A stretch of 6,933 bases of DNA, from NCBI GenBank assembly GCA_028287415.1, contig JAQBPS010000498.1:1-6933 (forward strand), written 5' to 3'. This stretch comes from Bacillota bacterium. Lineage in GTDB: Bacteria; Bacillota; Sulfobacillia; Symbiobacteriales; Symbiobacteriaceae. The position numbers and the translations under genes are program-made. The notes under the pieces were generated by a model. The model searched no databases, had not been told where the DNA came from, and saw only the letters and a list, made by a program, of their open reading frames with translations. Position 1 is the stretch's first letter, and every line of letters starts with the position of its first letter. This document shows positions 1-6,660 of the stretch, in pieces.

Positions 1-997
1 TGGAGCCCCCGCCGGCGCCCACCTCGACAATATCGACGACCGGCACCTGCACGGGATAGCCCGGGTAGACCGGGGTGCTTTCAATGCGGTAGTCGGTGCG
101 CACTTGCACCCGCCCGTCCTGAATCAGGGAGGCCTTGGCGGTGGTGCCGCCGACGTCGATGGCGATCAGATCGGGGCGCCCGGTTACAGCGCCCAGAAGG
201 GCGGCGCCGGCCATGCCGGCTACCGGCCCGGACTCCAGCAGGTGGATCGGGGCCGCCGCGGCCCGGCTCAGGGGGGCGATACCGCCCCCCGAGAGCATGG
301 CGTAGACCGGCGCCCGCACACCCAGCCCCTGCAGCCCGGCGGCGAGCCGTTCCAGGTAAGCCCGCCCGACGGGCTGGACGTACGCATTCAGCACAGCGGT
401 GCTGGTGCGCTCATACTCCCGCCACTCCCGGCTGATGCTGACGCTGGGGCAGACGGCCGCCTCCGGCCACTCTTCCTGGATCACCTTTGCGGCCTGGAGT
501 TCATGGGCCGGGTTCGCGTATGCGTGCAAGAAACAGATGGCGACGGCCTGCACGCCGGCAGCCCGCAGCGCCCGGGCGGCGGCCCGCACTTCATCGTCAT
601 CAAGCCGCAGCAGCACGTCGCCGCCCGGGCCCATGCGTTCGGAGACCTCCAGACGCAAGTCCCGGGGCACCAGCGGAACCGGTTTGTGATAGGTAAAGTT
701 GTACAGGTCGGGGCGGTTGCCGCGGCCGATCTCAAGCACGTCCCGAAAGCCCCGGGTCGTGATCAGTCCGACTCTGGCGCCTCGCCGCTCAGTGATCGCA
801 TTGATCACCGTCGTCGTGCCGTGAATAAAGGTCTTGACCTCGGCTGGCGCAATGCCGGACCGGCGGAACACCTCCAGGGTGCCCTCGGCGAAATCCGGCG
901 GGGTGGAGTGCGCTTTGGTGGCGACCAGCCCGCCCGTACGGGGGTCGAAGGCGACCAGGTCGGTAAACGTGCCGCCCACATCGGTAGCCACACGCAA
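1..997 (-). CDS. hyuA: Hydantoinase/oxoprolinase family subunit A (HyuA-like), N-terminal 332 residues, cut by window edge
   Basis: This is the ATP-dependent subunit of the hydantoinase/5-oxoprolinase/acetone-carboxylase family. Members use ATP to activate a cyclic amide or carbonyl substrate, usually together with a HyuB subunit in the cytoplasm. Translation from TTG at 997 gives 332 codons open to the window edge. Phosphate-binding DVGGTFTD lies at residues 6-13, HGTTTVINAITER at 59-71, GFRDVLEIGRGNRPDLYN at 83-100, FLHAYANP at 156-163, LSGGG at 235-239, SGPVAGMAGA at 256-265 and a second IDVGGTTAK at 280-288. From memory, full members run to about 650-700 residues, so roughly half is present. 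The TTG start is chosen because AGAGGTGA (1010-1003) lies 5 nt upstream; GTG at 991 is a less well-placed alternative. The gene starts 12 nt after dppF, so it is co-transcribed with the importer. The family is very secure, but the exact substrate (N-methylhydantoin, 5-oxoproline or other) cannot be read from this half. Confidence 0.95.
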   Translation of the reverse strand, partial: MRVATDVGGTFTDLVAFDPRTGGLVATKAHSTPPDFAEGTLEVFRRSGIAPAEVKTFIHGTTTVINAITERRGARVGLITTRGFRDVLEIGRGNRPDLYNFTYHKPVPLVPRDLRLEVSERMGPGGDVLLRLDDDEVRAAARALRAAGVQAVAICFLHAYANPAHELQAAKVIQEEWPEAAVCPSVSISREWREYERTSTAVLNAYVQPVGRAYLERLAAGLQGLGVRAPVYAMLSGGGIAPLSRAAAAPIHLLESGPVAGMAGAALLGAVTGRPDLIAIDVGGTTAKASLIQDGRVQVRTDYRIESTPVYPGYPVQVPVVDIVEVGAGGGS

Positions 998-1002
998 AGA
1001 TA

Positions 1003-1010
1003 TCACCTCT
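1003..1010 (-). promoter_or_regulatory. Ribosome binding site of hyuA
   Basis: AGAGGTGA on the minus strand lies 5 nt before the TTG at 997. Its first A is also the last base of the dppF stop codon TAA. It decides in favour of the TTG start over the downstream GTG at 991, which would sit 11 nt away. Confidence 0.75.
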
Positions 1011-1990
1011 TAGATTTCGCCCGCAAAATGACAGGCGGTCTGATGTCCGCCAGGCGGGGTGCGCAGGGCCGGAGCTTCCAACCGACAGCGCTCCACCGCG
1101 TAGGGACAACGCGGGTGGAACCGGCAGCCGGAGGGCGGAGACTTGGGGTCGGGAACGCCGCCTCGCAGCACCATTCGCTCCCGGGCAGCGCTCGGGTCGG
1201 GCTCCGGCCGCGATGCCAGGAGCGCCCGGGTGTAGGGATGGAGCGGGTTCCCGAACAACTCCTCCGTGGTCCCCGTCTCGACCACCTCGCCGAGGTACAT
1301 GACCGCGACCCGGTCACAGAGGTATTCCATCACCGCAAGGTCGTGGGAGATGAACAGGTAGGTGAGCCCCAGCCGCTGCTGCAAGTCGGTCAGCAGCCGC
1401 AGGATCTGCGCCTGCACGGAGACGTCCAGGGCAGAGGTTGGCTCATCCAGCACCAGCAGCCGCGGCTGCACCGAGAGCGCCCGCGCGATCCCCACCCGCT
1501 GCCGCTGCCCGCCGGAGAGTTCGTGGGGGTAGCGCTGGGCGTACTCCGCTCCGAGGCCGACCAGTTCGAGCAGTTCCGCAGCCTTCCGGGTCCGTTCAGA
1601 GCCGGAGAGAGTGCGGTGGGCCGCAAGCGGCTCGATGACCGATGCGCCAATCCGCATGCGGGGGTTCAAAGACCAGTACGGATCCTGGAAGACCATCTGG
1701 GCGTGTTGTCGCCACTGGCGGAGTTGCTCGCCTTTCAGCGCGCTGACTGAGGTTCCGTCCATGGCGATGGTGCCGGCGGATGGCTCGATCAGCCGCAGGA
1801 GCAGGCGCCCGAGGGTTGACTTGCCGCAGCCGGACTCACCGGCCAGGCCCAGTGTCTCCCCAGGGCGGTCGATGGTCAGGGTCACCCCGTCCACAGCCCG
1901 CACATGGCCAGACGGCTTGCTCAGCAAACCGCCCCCGACGGGATAATGCTTGACCAGCCCTTCCACCTGTAGAAAAGGCTTCTCAGTCAC
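1010..1990 (-). CDS. dppF: Peptide/opine-type ABC transporter ATP-binding protein, DppF/OppF type
   Basis: This is the second nucleotide-binding subunit of the importer, acting on the cytoplasmic face with the DppD-type ATPase. In the 326-residue product, Walker A GESGCGKS is at 51-58, the Q-loop glutamine at 102 (FQDP), signature LSGGQ at 158-162, Walker B LLVLDE at 178-183 and the switch histidine at 216. HPYTRALL at 251-258 opens the oligopeptide-type C-terminal domain. Cysteines 289, 295, 302 and 320 form CX5CX6CX17C. In this subfamily such cysteines have been linked to an iron-sulfur cluster (recalled, not shown here). The GTG at 1990 is chosen because AGGAGGTG lies 7 nt upstream. An ATG at 2011 would place that site inside the coding region and add seven atypical residues (MRRRWAC). 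The start overlaps the dppD stop by 8 nt (GTGACTGA), which implies translational coupling. Function is secure; the solute is unknown. Confidence 0.96.
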   Translation of the reverse strand: MTEKPFLQVEGLVKHYPVGGGLLSKPSGHVRAVDGVTLTIDRPGETLGLAGESGCGKSTLGRLLLRLIEPSAGTIAMDGTSVSALKGEQLRQWRQHAQMVFQDPYWSLNPRMRIGASVIEPLAAHRTLSGSERTRKAAELLELVGLGAEYAQRYPHELSGGQRQRVGIARALSVQPRLLVLDEPTSALDVSVQAQILRLLTDLQQRLGLTYLFISHDLAVMEYLCDRVAVMYLGEVVETGTTEELFGNPLHPYTRALLASRPEPDPSAARERMVLRGGVPDPKSPPSGCRFHPRCPYAVERCRLEAPALRTPPGGHQTACHFAGEI

Positions 1991-2963
1991 GCACGCCCAC
2001 CTCCTCCGCATGGACCACGGGGCAGGCTGCTGACCGGCCGCTGCCGAAGTCGATCAACTTTGGATCGTGAGTCGTACAAGTCGGTACTGCCAGCGGGCAG
2101 CGGGGCGCGAATCGGCACCCGGGCGGGAGGTGCCGCAGGTCGGGAACCGTACCTCCAATTGGCCGCAGCTCCTGCCCGCGCCTGGGGAGCGACCCCAGCA
2201 GGCCGCGGCTGTAGGGATGGGCGGGCCGGCGGAACAGATCGGCAACCGGTGCCTCTTCCACAACCCGCCCTGCGTACATGACTGCGACCCGGTCGCAGGT
2301 GCGGGCGACGACCCCGAGATCATGGGTGATCAGCAGCACCCCCATGCCAAACTGCCGCTGCAACTGCTTCAGGAGGTCCAGAATCTGCGCCTCGATGGTG
2401 ACATCCAGCGCGGTGGTCGGCTCGTCCGCAATCAGCAGATCCGGCCCGCATGAGAGTGCGACGGCGATCATGATCCGCTGGCGCTGCCCGCCGGATAACT
2501 GGTGTGGATAGCGGCACGAGACGCCGGCGGGGTCGGGCATGCCAACCAACTCCAGCAGTTCCAGGGCCCTCGCCCGGGCCTGTCGCTGGGTGCCGCCCTT
2601 GTGGGTCCGTATGACGCGCATGAGCTGTTCGCCCACAGTGAACACCGGGTTGAAGGCGGTGGCGGGGTCCTGGAAGATCATCGCCACCTTGCTGCCCCGG
2701 ATCTTCTGCAGCTCCCGCTCGGAAAGGCCGACGAGGTTCCGGCCCTCCAGCACTACTCTGCCGCCCACCCGGGCGGCATGGGCGGGATGGAGGCCAAGGA
2801 TGCTCAAGGCCACCGAGGACTTGCCGCACCCGGATTCCCCCACCAGCCCGACCACCTCATTGCGGCCCACGGTGAGTTGCTCGATGTCCACGACCTGGAC
2901 GGGGCCGTGCTCCGTGCGGAACGTGACGGTCAGCTGCTCAATCGACAGCAAGGGCTCAGGCAC
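1983..2963 (-). CDS. dppD: Peptide/opine-type ABC transporter ATP-binding protein, DppD/OppD type
   Basis: This is the first nucleotide-binding subunit of the importer. The 326-residue protein has Walker A GESGCGKS at 42-49, the Q-loop glutamine at 98 ([10 protein letters not shown]), signature LSGGQ at 156-160, Walker B LLIADE at 176-181, the D-loop aspartate at 187 and the switch histidine at 214. HPYSRGLL at 249-256 starts the oligopeptide-type C-terminal region. Cysteines 283, 289, 296 and 314 have the same CX5CX6CX17C spacing as in the DppF-type partner. The start is GTG at 2963, with AAGGGGGTG 7 nt upstream, and it overlaps the 3' end of the DppC-type gene by 8 nt (GTGCCTGA). The order D before F and the [10 protein letters not shown] variant fit the DppD side of the pair. 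All catalytic motifs are intact. Solute specificity is set by the binding protein, not by this subunit. Confidence 0.96.
   Translation of the reverse strand: MPEPLLSIEQLTVTFRTEHGPVQVVDIEQLTVGRNEVVGLVGESGCGKSSVALSILGLHPAHAARVGGRVVLEGRNLVGLSERELQKIRGSKVAMIFQDPATAFNPVFTVGEQLMRVIRTHKGGTQRQARARALELLELVGMPDPAGVSCRYPHQLSGGQRQRIMIAVALSCGPDLLIADEPTTALDVTIEAQILDLLKQLQRQFGMGVLLITHDLGVVARTCDRVAVMYAGRVVEEAPVADLFRRPAHPYSRGLLGSLPRRGQELRPIGGTVPDLRHLPPGCRFAPRCPLAVPTCTTHDPKLIDFGSGRSAACPVVHAEEVGVRD
1998..2005 (-). promoter_or_regulatory. Strong ribosome binding site of the DppF-type gene
   Basis: AGGAGGTG is a near-perfect anti-16S match inside the last codons of the DppD-type gene, with a 7-nt spacer to GTG at 1990. 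It shows that the longer ATG-initiated reading frame from 2011 is not the real start. Confidence 0.9.
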
Positions 2964-3792
2964 TGCGCTTCACCCCCTTCGGGTCAAGCACTTCCCGCAG
3001 GCCGTCCCCGAGCAGGTTGAAGCCGAGCACGGTCAGGAAGATGGCGAGTCCGGGGTACGTGACGTACCACGGCGCGTTCACGAAGTAGGTCCGACCGGTG
3101 TTGATCATCAGGCCCCACTCTGGCGTGGGCACCTGCGCACCCAGTCCGAGAAAGCTGAGCGATGCGAGGGTGAGCACCACGGAGCCGAAGTCCATCGACG
3201 CCTGGACGATGACCGGTGCGATCGTGTTGGGCAGGATGTGGCGGAAGACGATCACCAGGGGCCGCACGCCGGCGGCCCGGGCCGCCTCCACAAATGGGCG
3301 CTCCCGCACGCTGGTCGCCTCGCCCCGGATGAGCCGGGTGTACCAGGGCCACCATGCGAGGGCAATGGCGATCATTGTGTTGCTGAGGGAGGGCCCGAGC
3401 ATGGCCCCGATGGCGATGGCCAGAAGCAGCGGCGGGAAGCTGAGGAAGATGTCCGTGATGCGCATGATCAGTTCATCCACCGCGCCGCCGAAGGTGCCGG
3501 CGACGGCGCCCAGGGGCACGCCCAGCACAAGGGCCAGGCCAATGGCCAGGACGCCGGTCCAGACCGAGATGCGGGCGCCGTAAAGCACCCGGCTGAAAAT
3601 ATCCCGGCCGAGGTCGTCGGTGCCCATCCAGTACGTGCCGTCGGGCGGATGGAAGCGGGCGACGGGGTTGACGCCGCCGAGGGCGTGGTCCGGGAAGGGC
3701 GCCAGGACGGGCGCCAGCAAAGCGGCCAGCAGCAGGATGACGACGATCACCAGTCCCGCCAGGGAGAGGGGGTTTTTGAGCAGGCGTTTCAT
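2956..3792 (-). CDS. dppC: Peptide/opine-type ABC transporter permease, DppC/OppC type
   Basis: This is one of the two membrane-spanning subunits that form the import channel. The 278-residue product begins MKRLLKNPLSLAGLV, the usual N-terminal pattern of the family. It has a first membrane segment at about 10-31, then GTDDLGRDIFSRVLYGARIS at 57-76 and DIFLSFPPLLLAI at 114-126. The EAA coupling loop (EAARAAGV...HILPN) lies at about 169-189, and SFLGLGAQVPTPEWG at 213-227. The C-terminal stretch 248-272 ends NLLGDGLREVLDPK. The start is ATG at 3792, which overlaps the preceding stop in an ATGA junction, a standard sign of translational re-initiation. No good Shine-Dalgarno is visible on this strand just upstream, which fits coupling. 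A GTG at 3819 would add nine residues but also lacks a ribosome site. Confidence 0.95.
   Translation of the reverse strand: MKRLLKNPLSLAGLVIVVILLLAALLAPVLAPFPDHALGGVNPVARFHPPDGTYWMGTDDLGRDIFSRVLYGARISVWTGVLAIGLALVLGVPLGAVAGTFGGAVDELIMRITDIFLSFPPLLLAIAIGAMLGPSLSNTMIAIALAWWPWYTRLIRGEATSVRERPFVEAARAAGVRPLVIVFRHILPNTIAPVIVQASMDFGSVVLTLASLSFLGLGAQVPTPEWGLMINTGRTYFVNAPWYVTYPGLAIFLTVLGFNLLGDGLREVLDPKGVKRSA
2971..2979 (-). promoter_or_regulatory. Ribosome binding site of the DppD-type gene
   Basis: AAGGGGGTG lies within the end of the DppC-type gene, 7 nt before the GTG at 2963. It supports that GTG as the real start. Confidence 0.75.
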
Positions 3793-4805
3793 CGGAGGCT
3801 GATGCGGGGATCGAGCCACGCATGGACCAGGTCCACAATCAGGTTGAGTACGACATAGGCGATGGCTACCAGCACCGTCACCCCCATAATGGCCGGATAG
3901 TCGGCGGCGATCAGGGCGCCCGCCGCATAGCGGCCGAGGCCAGGCCAGGCGAAGACCGCTTCAATGAGAAATGTGCCGGAGAGGGAGTAGGCCATGCTCA
4001 GGGCGAGTACCGTAGCAGTTGGTCCCATTGCAGGCTTCAGGGCATAGCGCCCGAGGATCGTCCGATTCGGGATGCCCATGGCCCTCGCTGCCCGGATGTG
4101 ATCCTCCCCGAGCACCTCAGTCATGGAGGAGCGAACCATCCGGGTGACGAGGCCGATGGGGTAGGCGGCCAGGGTGACGGCAGGGAGGATCAGGTGTTTC
4201 AACGCCGAACCTACCAGCGCCCAGTCGCCCGCAAGTAGCCCGTCCAGCACGTAGGAACCGGTCATCACCGGCACGGAGTGGGCGAGGCGGAAGACGGAAT
4301 CCAAGCGCCCACCGACCGGGAGCAGTTTCAGCTTCTGGAAGAAGAGCAACTGCAGGAGCAACGCAAGCCAGAACGAGGGCACCGACACACCTGTGATCGC
4401 GACCAGGCGGCTCAGTTGATCTGGAATGCGGTCCTGGTAACGGGCGGACAAGATCCCGAGGGGGATCCCGACCGCCATCGCCAGCAGGGAGCTCAGCACA
4501 AGCAACTCCAAAGAGGGGGGCAGATAGGCCTTGATATCGCCGAGCACCGGCTGGTGCGTGACGACGGATTCGCCCCAATCGCCGCGCACCAGACCGGACA
4601 GGTAGCGCAGGTACTGCACCGGCAGCGGGTCATTCAGCCCGAGGTAGATTCGGGCCCGCGCAATCTGCGCGGCGGTGGCTTTCGGCCCCACCCACTTGGC
4701 AGCGGCATCGGCCGGCACCACCCGGGCGGCGAGGAATGTGAAGACCGAAACGCCGAATAGGACCACCACGGCGAGCAGCAAACGCCGCAGGAGAAAGGTG
4801 CGCAT
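3789..4805 (-). CDS. dppB: Peptide/opine-type ABC transporter permease, DppB/OppB type
   Basis: This is the partner permease of the DppC-type subunit; together they form the heterodimeric pore. The 338-residue protein starts MRTFLLRRLLLAVVVLFGVS, with a first membrane segment at about 9-29 and an extracytoplasmic region to about 95. Further hydrophobic segments lie near 100-122, 135-158, 202-222, 262-284 and 304-326. Family marks are RIYLGLNDPLPVQY at 52-65, LLPVGGR at 161-167, the EAA-type loop DHIRAARAMGIPN at 235-247 and the C-terminal HAWLDPRI at 328-335. The ATG start at 4805 has GGGAG (4819-4815) 9 nt upstream. It lies 18 nt after the binding-protein stop with no terminator between. Length and motif order match typical DppB/NikB proteins. 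The solute cannot be told from this subunit. Confidence 0.95.
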   Translation of the reverse strand: MRTFLLRRLLLAVVVLFGVSVFTFLAARVVPADAAAKWVGPKATAAQIARARIYLGLNDPLPVQYLRYLSGLVRGDWGESVVTHQPVLGDIKAYLPPSLELLVLSSLLAMAVGIPLGILSARYQDRIPDQLSRLVAITGVSVPSFWLALLLQLLFFQKLKLLPVGGRLDSVFRLAHSVPVMTGSYVLDGLLAGDWALVGSALKHLILPAVTLAAYPIGLVTRMVRSSMTEVLGEDHIRAARAMGIPNRTILGRYALKPAMGPTATVLALSMAYSLSGTFLIEAVFAWPGLGRYAAGALIAADYPAIMGVTVLVAIAYVVLNLIVDLVHAWLDPRISLR

Positions 4806-4814
4806 CTGATCACA

Positions 4815-4819
4815 CTCCC
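4815..4819 (-). promoter_or_regulatory. Ribosome binding site of the DppB-type gene
   Basis: GGGAG lies 9 nt before ATG 4805, in the 18-nt gap after the binding-protein stop. CGGGAGT occurs a second time 12 nt upstream, overlapping that stop codon, so the short junction carries a 7-nt direct repeat. Confidence 0.65.
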
Positions 4820-4823
4820 GTGC

Positions 4824-6401
4824 TTACTCCCGATAGACGTCGTACCAGAAGACCACATGGGGGTAGGAGGGATTGTCGACGTAGCCCTTGAGACTCTTCT
4901 TCACTACACGGGCGTACTGGATGTCGTAGATGGGAATCGCCACCGCATCGTTGTACAGGAGCTGGTCAGCCTCGGCGTAACGGGCGGCCGCCTTCGCACG
5001 GTCCGTGCCGGCAAGCTTCACGGCGTCGTCGATGATCGCATCATAGGCCGGGTTGCTGTAGTAGCCGAGGTTGAAGCTGACGTCCTTCTCGCTGTGGAAC
5101 ATGCTCTGATGCCAGCTGTGCGGCGTCGTCACATCCGGCCACCAGTACATGAGGAAGATGTCCTGGCGCTGGCCGGGATCCTTCGCTTTGCCGAGATCCA
5201 GCTGGGCTTCCCACGTCATGCCCTTCGGTTCAGCCGTGACGCCGATCTTCTTCAGCTCGGCCACCCATAGCTCGACAATCTGGCGCTGAGCGTCGTCGCC
5301 GGAGCTGTAAGTAATCGTGACCTTGAGGTCCTTGGCGCCGGCTTCGGCCATAAGGGCGATGGCCCTCGCCGTGTCTGTCTTGCGCTGGGGTACGCTCGCG
5401 GCATGGCCCCACATGCCGTCCGGCACGATACCGCGGCTCTGGGTGGCGTAACCCTGGGCGACACTGTTGACAGCTGCATCGTAGGGGAAGGCAAGGGCAA
5501 GCGCCTCCCGAACCTTGGGGTTCGTGATCTTCTTTGTGTTGATCAATGCGAACAGGTTTTCAAACGACTTGGCGTTGCGGACCGCTAGCTCCGGCTGATT
5601 CTCGTAGCCCTTCAGCATGTCGTAGGGCATCATGTTGACGAAGTCGGCCTCGCCGGCGTTGACGACCTGCTGCCGGGTGGCCGGCTCGGTAACAGCCTTG
5701 AAGACCACCTTGTCGAAGTGCTTGCCAGCCCAGCCCTTCCGGTAGCCGTCGAACTTGTTCAGCACCAGGTCTTCGCCCTTTTTCCAGGACTCCACTGTGT
5801 AGGGCCCGGTGCCGGCGTCGTTACCCTGTCCGAACCAAGTTTCGCCGCCCTTGGACTCGGCGTAGTCCACGTCGTATACAAACGCACCGTAGCTGGACGC
5901 GGCGATCAGGTCGAGGGGGGCTGCGTACTTGAGGTGGAAGACTACCGTGGTCGGGTCTTTCACCTCGATCTTGTCCACCGCATCCCAGATGAAGGCGGCG
6001 CCCTTGCCGCGAGTCATGGTCCGCTCGATGGACTTCTTGACGTCCTCGGCGGTCATCTCCTTGTTGCTGCCGTGGAATTTGACCCCTTTACGCAGGGTAA
6101 ACGTCCAGGTCTTGGCATCGGTCGAGTGCGCGTAGCTTTCAGCCAGGATCGGTTCGAACTTGTCGGTTGCCGGGTTGTACCGGAGCAAGGTCTCGTACAG
6201 GTTGTGCATGGCGATAATCTCGTTGGAAAAGCTGTCCGAGGGGTCCCAGAAGATGACCACGTCCGACGAGTTGACGTAGACACCGACCTGAGGCCCGCTT
6301 TGGGCGGGCGGGGGCGTGGACGAGGACTTCGGGGCGCAACCTGCGGCGAGCAGCAGCGACAGCGGCAGTAGCACGGCGGCCATGATGGACCGGTGATTCA
6401 T
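4824..6401 (-). CDS. Lipoprotein substrate-binding protein of a peptide/nickel/opine-class ABC importer (family 5)
   Basis: This is the extracytoplasmic solute receptor that feeds the permease pair. The 525-residue precursor has a short basic start (MNHR), a hydrophobic core at about 8-20 and lipobox LAAGC with the lipidated cysteine at 22. A Ser/Pro-rich linker (KSSSTPPPAQSG, 25-36) follows, so the mature protein is probably membrane-tethered. Family-5 marks are ETLLRYNP at 70-77, LAESYAHSTDAKTWTFTLRK at 86-105 with GVKFH at 106-110, MTAEDVKKSIER at 116-127 and GTGPYTVESWKKGE at 197-210. The ATG at 6401 is chosen because GAGAGGGG (6416-6409) sits 7 nt upstream and the signal peptide begins there. 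An in-frame extension to 6605 would bury the signal peptide and run through the terminator-like hairpin. It is the first gene of the operon. The ligand is unknown; the hydantoinase downstream suggests a cyclic amide or peptide-derived compound. A true dipeptide or opine receptor remains possible. Confidence 0.95.
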   Translation of the reverse strand: MNHRSIMAAVLLPLSLLLAAGCAPKSSSTPPPAQSGPQVGVYVNSSDVVIFWDPSDSFSNEIIAMHNLYETLLRYNPATDKFEPILAESYAHSTDAKTWTFTLRKGVKFHGSNKEMTAEDVKKSIERTMTRGKGAAFIWDAVDKIEVKDPTTVVFHLKYAAPLDLIAASSYGAFVYDVDYAESKGGETWFGQGNDAGTGPYTVESWKKGEDLVLNKFDGYRKGWAGKHFDKVVFKAVTEPATRQQVVNAGEADFVNMMPYDMLKGYENQPELAVRNAKSFENLFALINTKKITNPKVREALALAFPYDAAVNSVAQGYATQSRGIVPDGMWGHAASVPQRKTDTARAIALMAEAGAKDLKVTITYSSGDDAQRQIVELWVAELKKIGVTAEPKGMTWEAQLDLGKAKDPGQRQDIFLMYWWPDVTTPHSWHQSMFHSEKDVSFNLGYYSNPAYDAIIDDAVKLAGTDRAKAAARYAEADQLLYNDAVAIPIYDIQYARVVKKSLKGYVDNPSYPHVVFWYDVYRE

Positions 6402-6408
6402 GTGAAGA

Positions 6409-6416
6409 CCCCTCTC
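6409..6416 (-). promoter_or_regulatory. Ribosome binding site of the substrate-binding protein gene
   Basis: GAGAGGGG on the minus strand, 7 nt before ATG 6401, fixes the start of the lipoprotein at the signal peptide rather than at an upstream in-frame codon. Confidence 0.75.
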
Positions 6417-6451
6417 GTAATCGGCCCCTGATAAGAAAGATGTCGCATCAT

Positions 6452-6478
6452 ATTCTAGTGCTATAAAGCGAATCCTGC
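6452..6478 (-). promoter_or_regulatory. Candidate SigH-type promoter of the importer operon
   Basis: The minus strand reads GCAGGATTC (6478-6470), an 11-nt spacer, then CTAGAAT (6458-6452). The Bacillus SigH consensus, as I recall it, is RNAGGAWWW, 11-12 nt, RNNGAAT. The match keeps AGGA, two W positions, GAAT and the spacer, with two mismatches. Transcription would begin near 6445, leaving about 44 nt of leader with the ribosome site. SigA-like -10 boxes (TATGAT at 6452-6447, TTTATA at 6467-6462) are also present, but none has a matching -35. This is a pattern match only. Confidence 0.35.
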
Positions 6479-6479
6479 A

Positions 6480-6487
6480 TGTATACA
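6480..6487. promoter_or_regulatory. TGTATACA palindrome, possible operator
   Basis: This perfect 8-bp palindrome is separated by one base from the candidate SigH -35 element of the importer operon. Its GTATAC core resembles half-site spacing of some GntR-family operators. An 8-bp palindrome occurs by chance fairly often, so support is limited to its position. No regulator gene is visible in the window. Confidence 0.22.
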
Positions 6488-6497
6488 GTATCGAAAC

Positions 6498-6528
6498 AAA
6501 AAAAGCCCGCGCCAATGCAACGCGGAGC
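6498..6528 (-). terminator. Leftward intrinsic-terminator-like hairpin with T7 tract
   Basis: Read on the minus strand, CCGCG (6525-6521) pairs with CGCGG (6511-6507) across a 9-nt loop. Two further G-C pairs form outside a one-base bulge, and seven T residues (6504-6498) follow directly. It lies in the leader side of the importer operon, about 100 nt before ATG 6401, with no minus-strand gene between it and the divergent gene. It may stop stray leftward transcription ahead of the operon promoter. If a promoter lies further upstream it would act as an attenuator. A competing pairing of CGCC (about 6532-6529) with GGCG (about 6513-6510) overlaps this stem. Confidence 0.6.
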
Positions 6529-6596
6529 GGCGAAAGTTTTGTCACGCCTCGACAGGGCAATGAAAGTACGGCGCCCTGATACGGGGAGCCGGTGCC

Positions 6597-6660
6597 CGTA
6601 GCCACTCGTAGCCAACCCGTAACATACCGTTGATCCGTTGTTCACAAATCGTTCAGCTTT
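6597..6660 (+). repeat. Six phased CGT-type motifs at 10-11 bp spacing
   Basis: Units begin at 6597 (CGTAGCCACT), 6607 (CGTAGCCAACC), 6618 (CGTAACATAC), 6628 (CGTTGATCCGT), 6639 (TGTTCACAAAT) and 6650 (CGTTCAGCTTT). The steps are 10, 11, 10, 11 and 11 bp, one helical turn each. The first two share CGTAGCCA exactly. The last two carry GTTCA 11 bp apart, which resembles the direct-repeat boxes bound by PhoP/PhoB-type response regulators. The array lies upstream of the acyltransferase gene, and a weak TATGAG (6670-6675) follows it as a possible -10. Degenerate motifs make chance a real possibility. Confidence 0.4.

Noticed and set aside
104..1750. A 548-codon plus-strand open frame antisense to hyuA and the DppF-type gene
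   Set aside because: It runs across two well-supported minus-strand genes and their junction. Its product is a low-information Gly/Arg/Pro/Gln-rich sequence with no recognisable domain. Long open antisense frames are expected in GC-rich coding DNA.
2539..3858. A 439-codon plus-strand open frame antisense to the DppD-, DppC- and DppB-type genes
   Set aside because: It crosses three real genes, contains no family motif, and has the composition of an antisense shadow. The minus-strand proteins carry complete catalytic motifs.
6578..6604. TPP-riboswitch-like string ACGGGGAGC on the plus strand
   Set aside because: Only the opening bases match. The CTGAGA element and the 3' conserved half of a TPP riboswitch are absent, and the segment instead forms a simple TACGGG/CCCGTA hairpin.
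6402..6605. 68-residue N-terminal extension of the substrate-binding protein
   Set aside because: It would place the signal peptide and lipobox internally, would be translated through the terminator-like hairpin, and ignores the good ribosome site just before ATG 6401.
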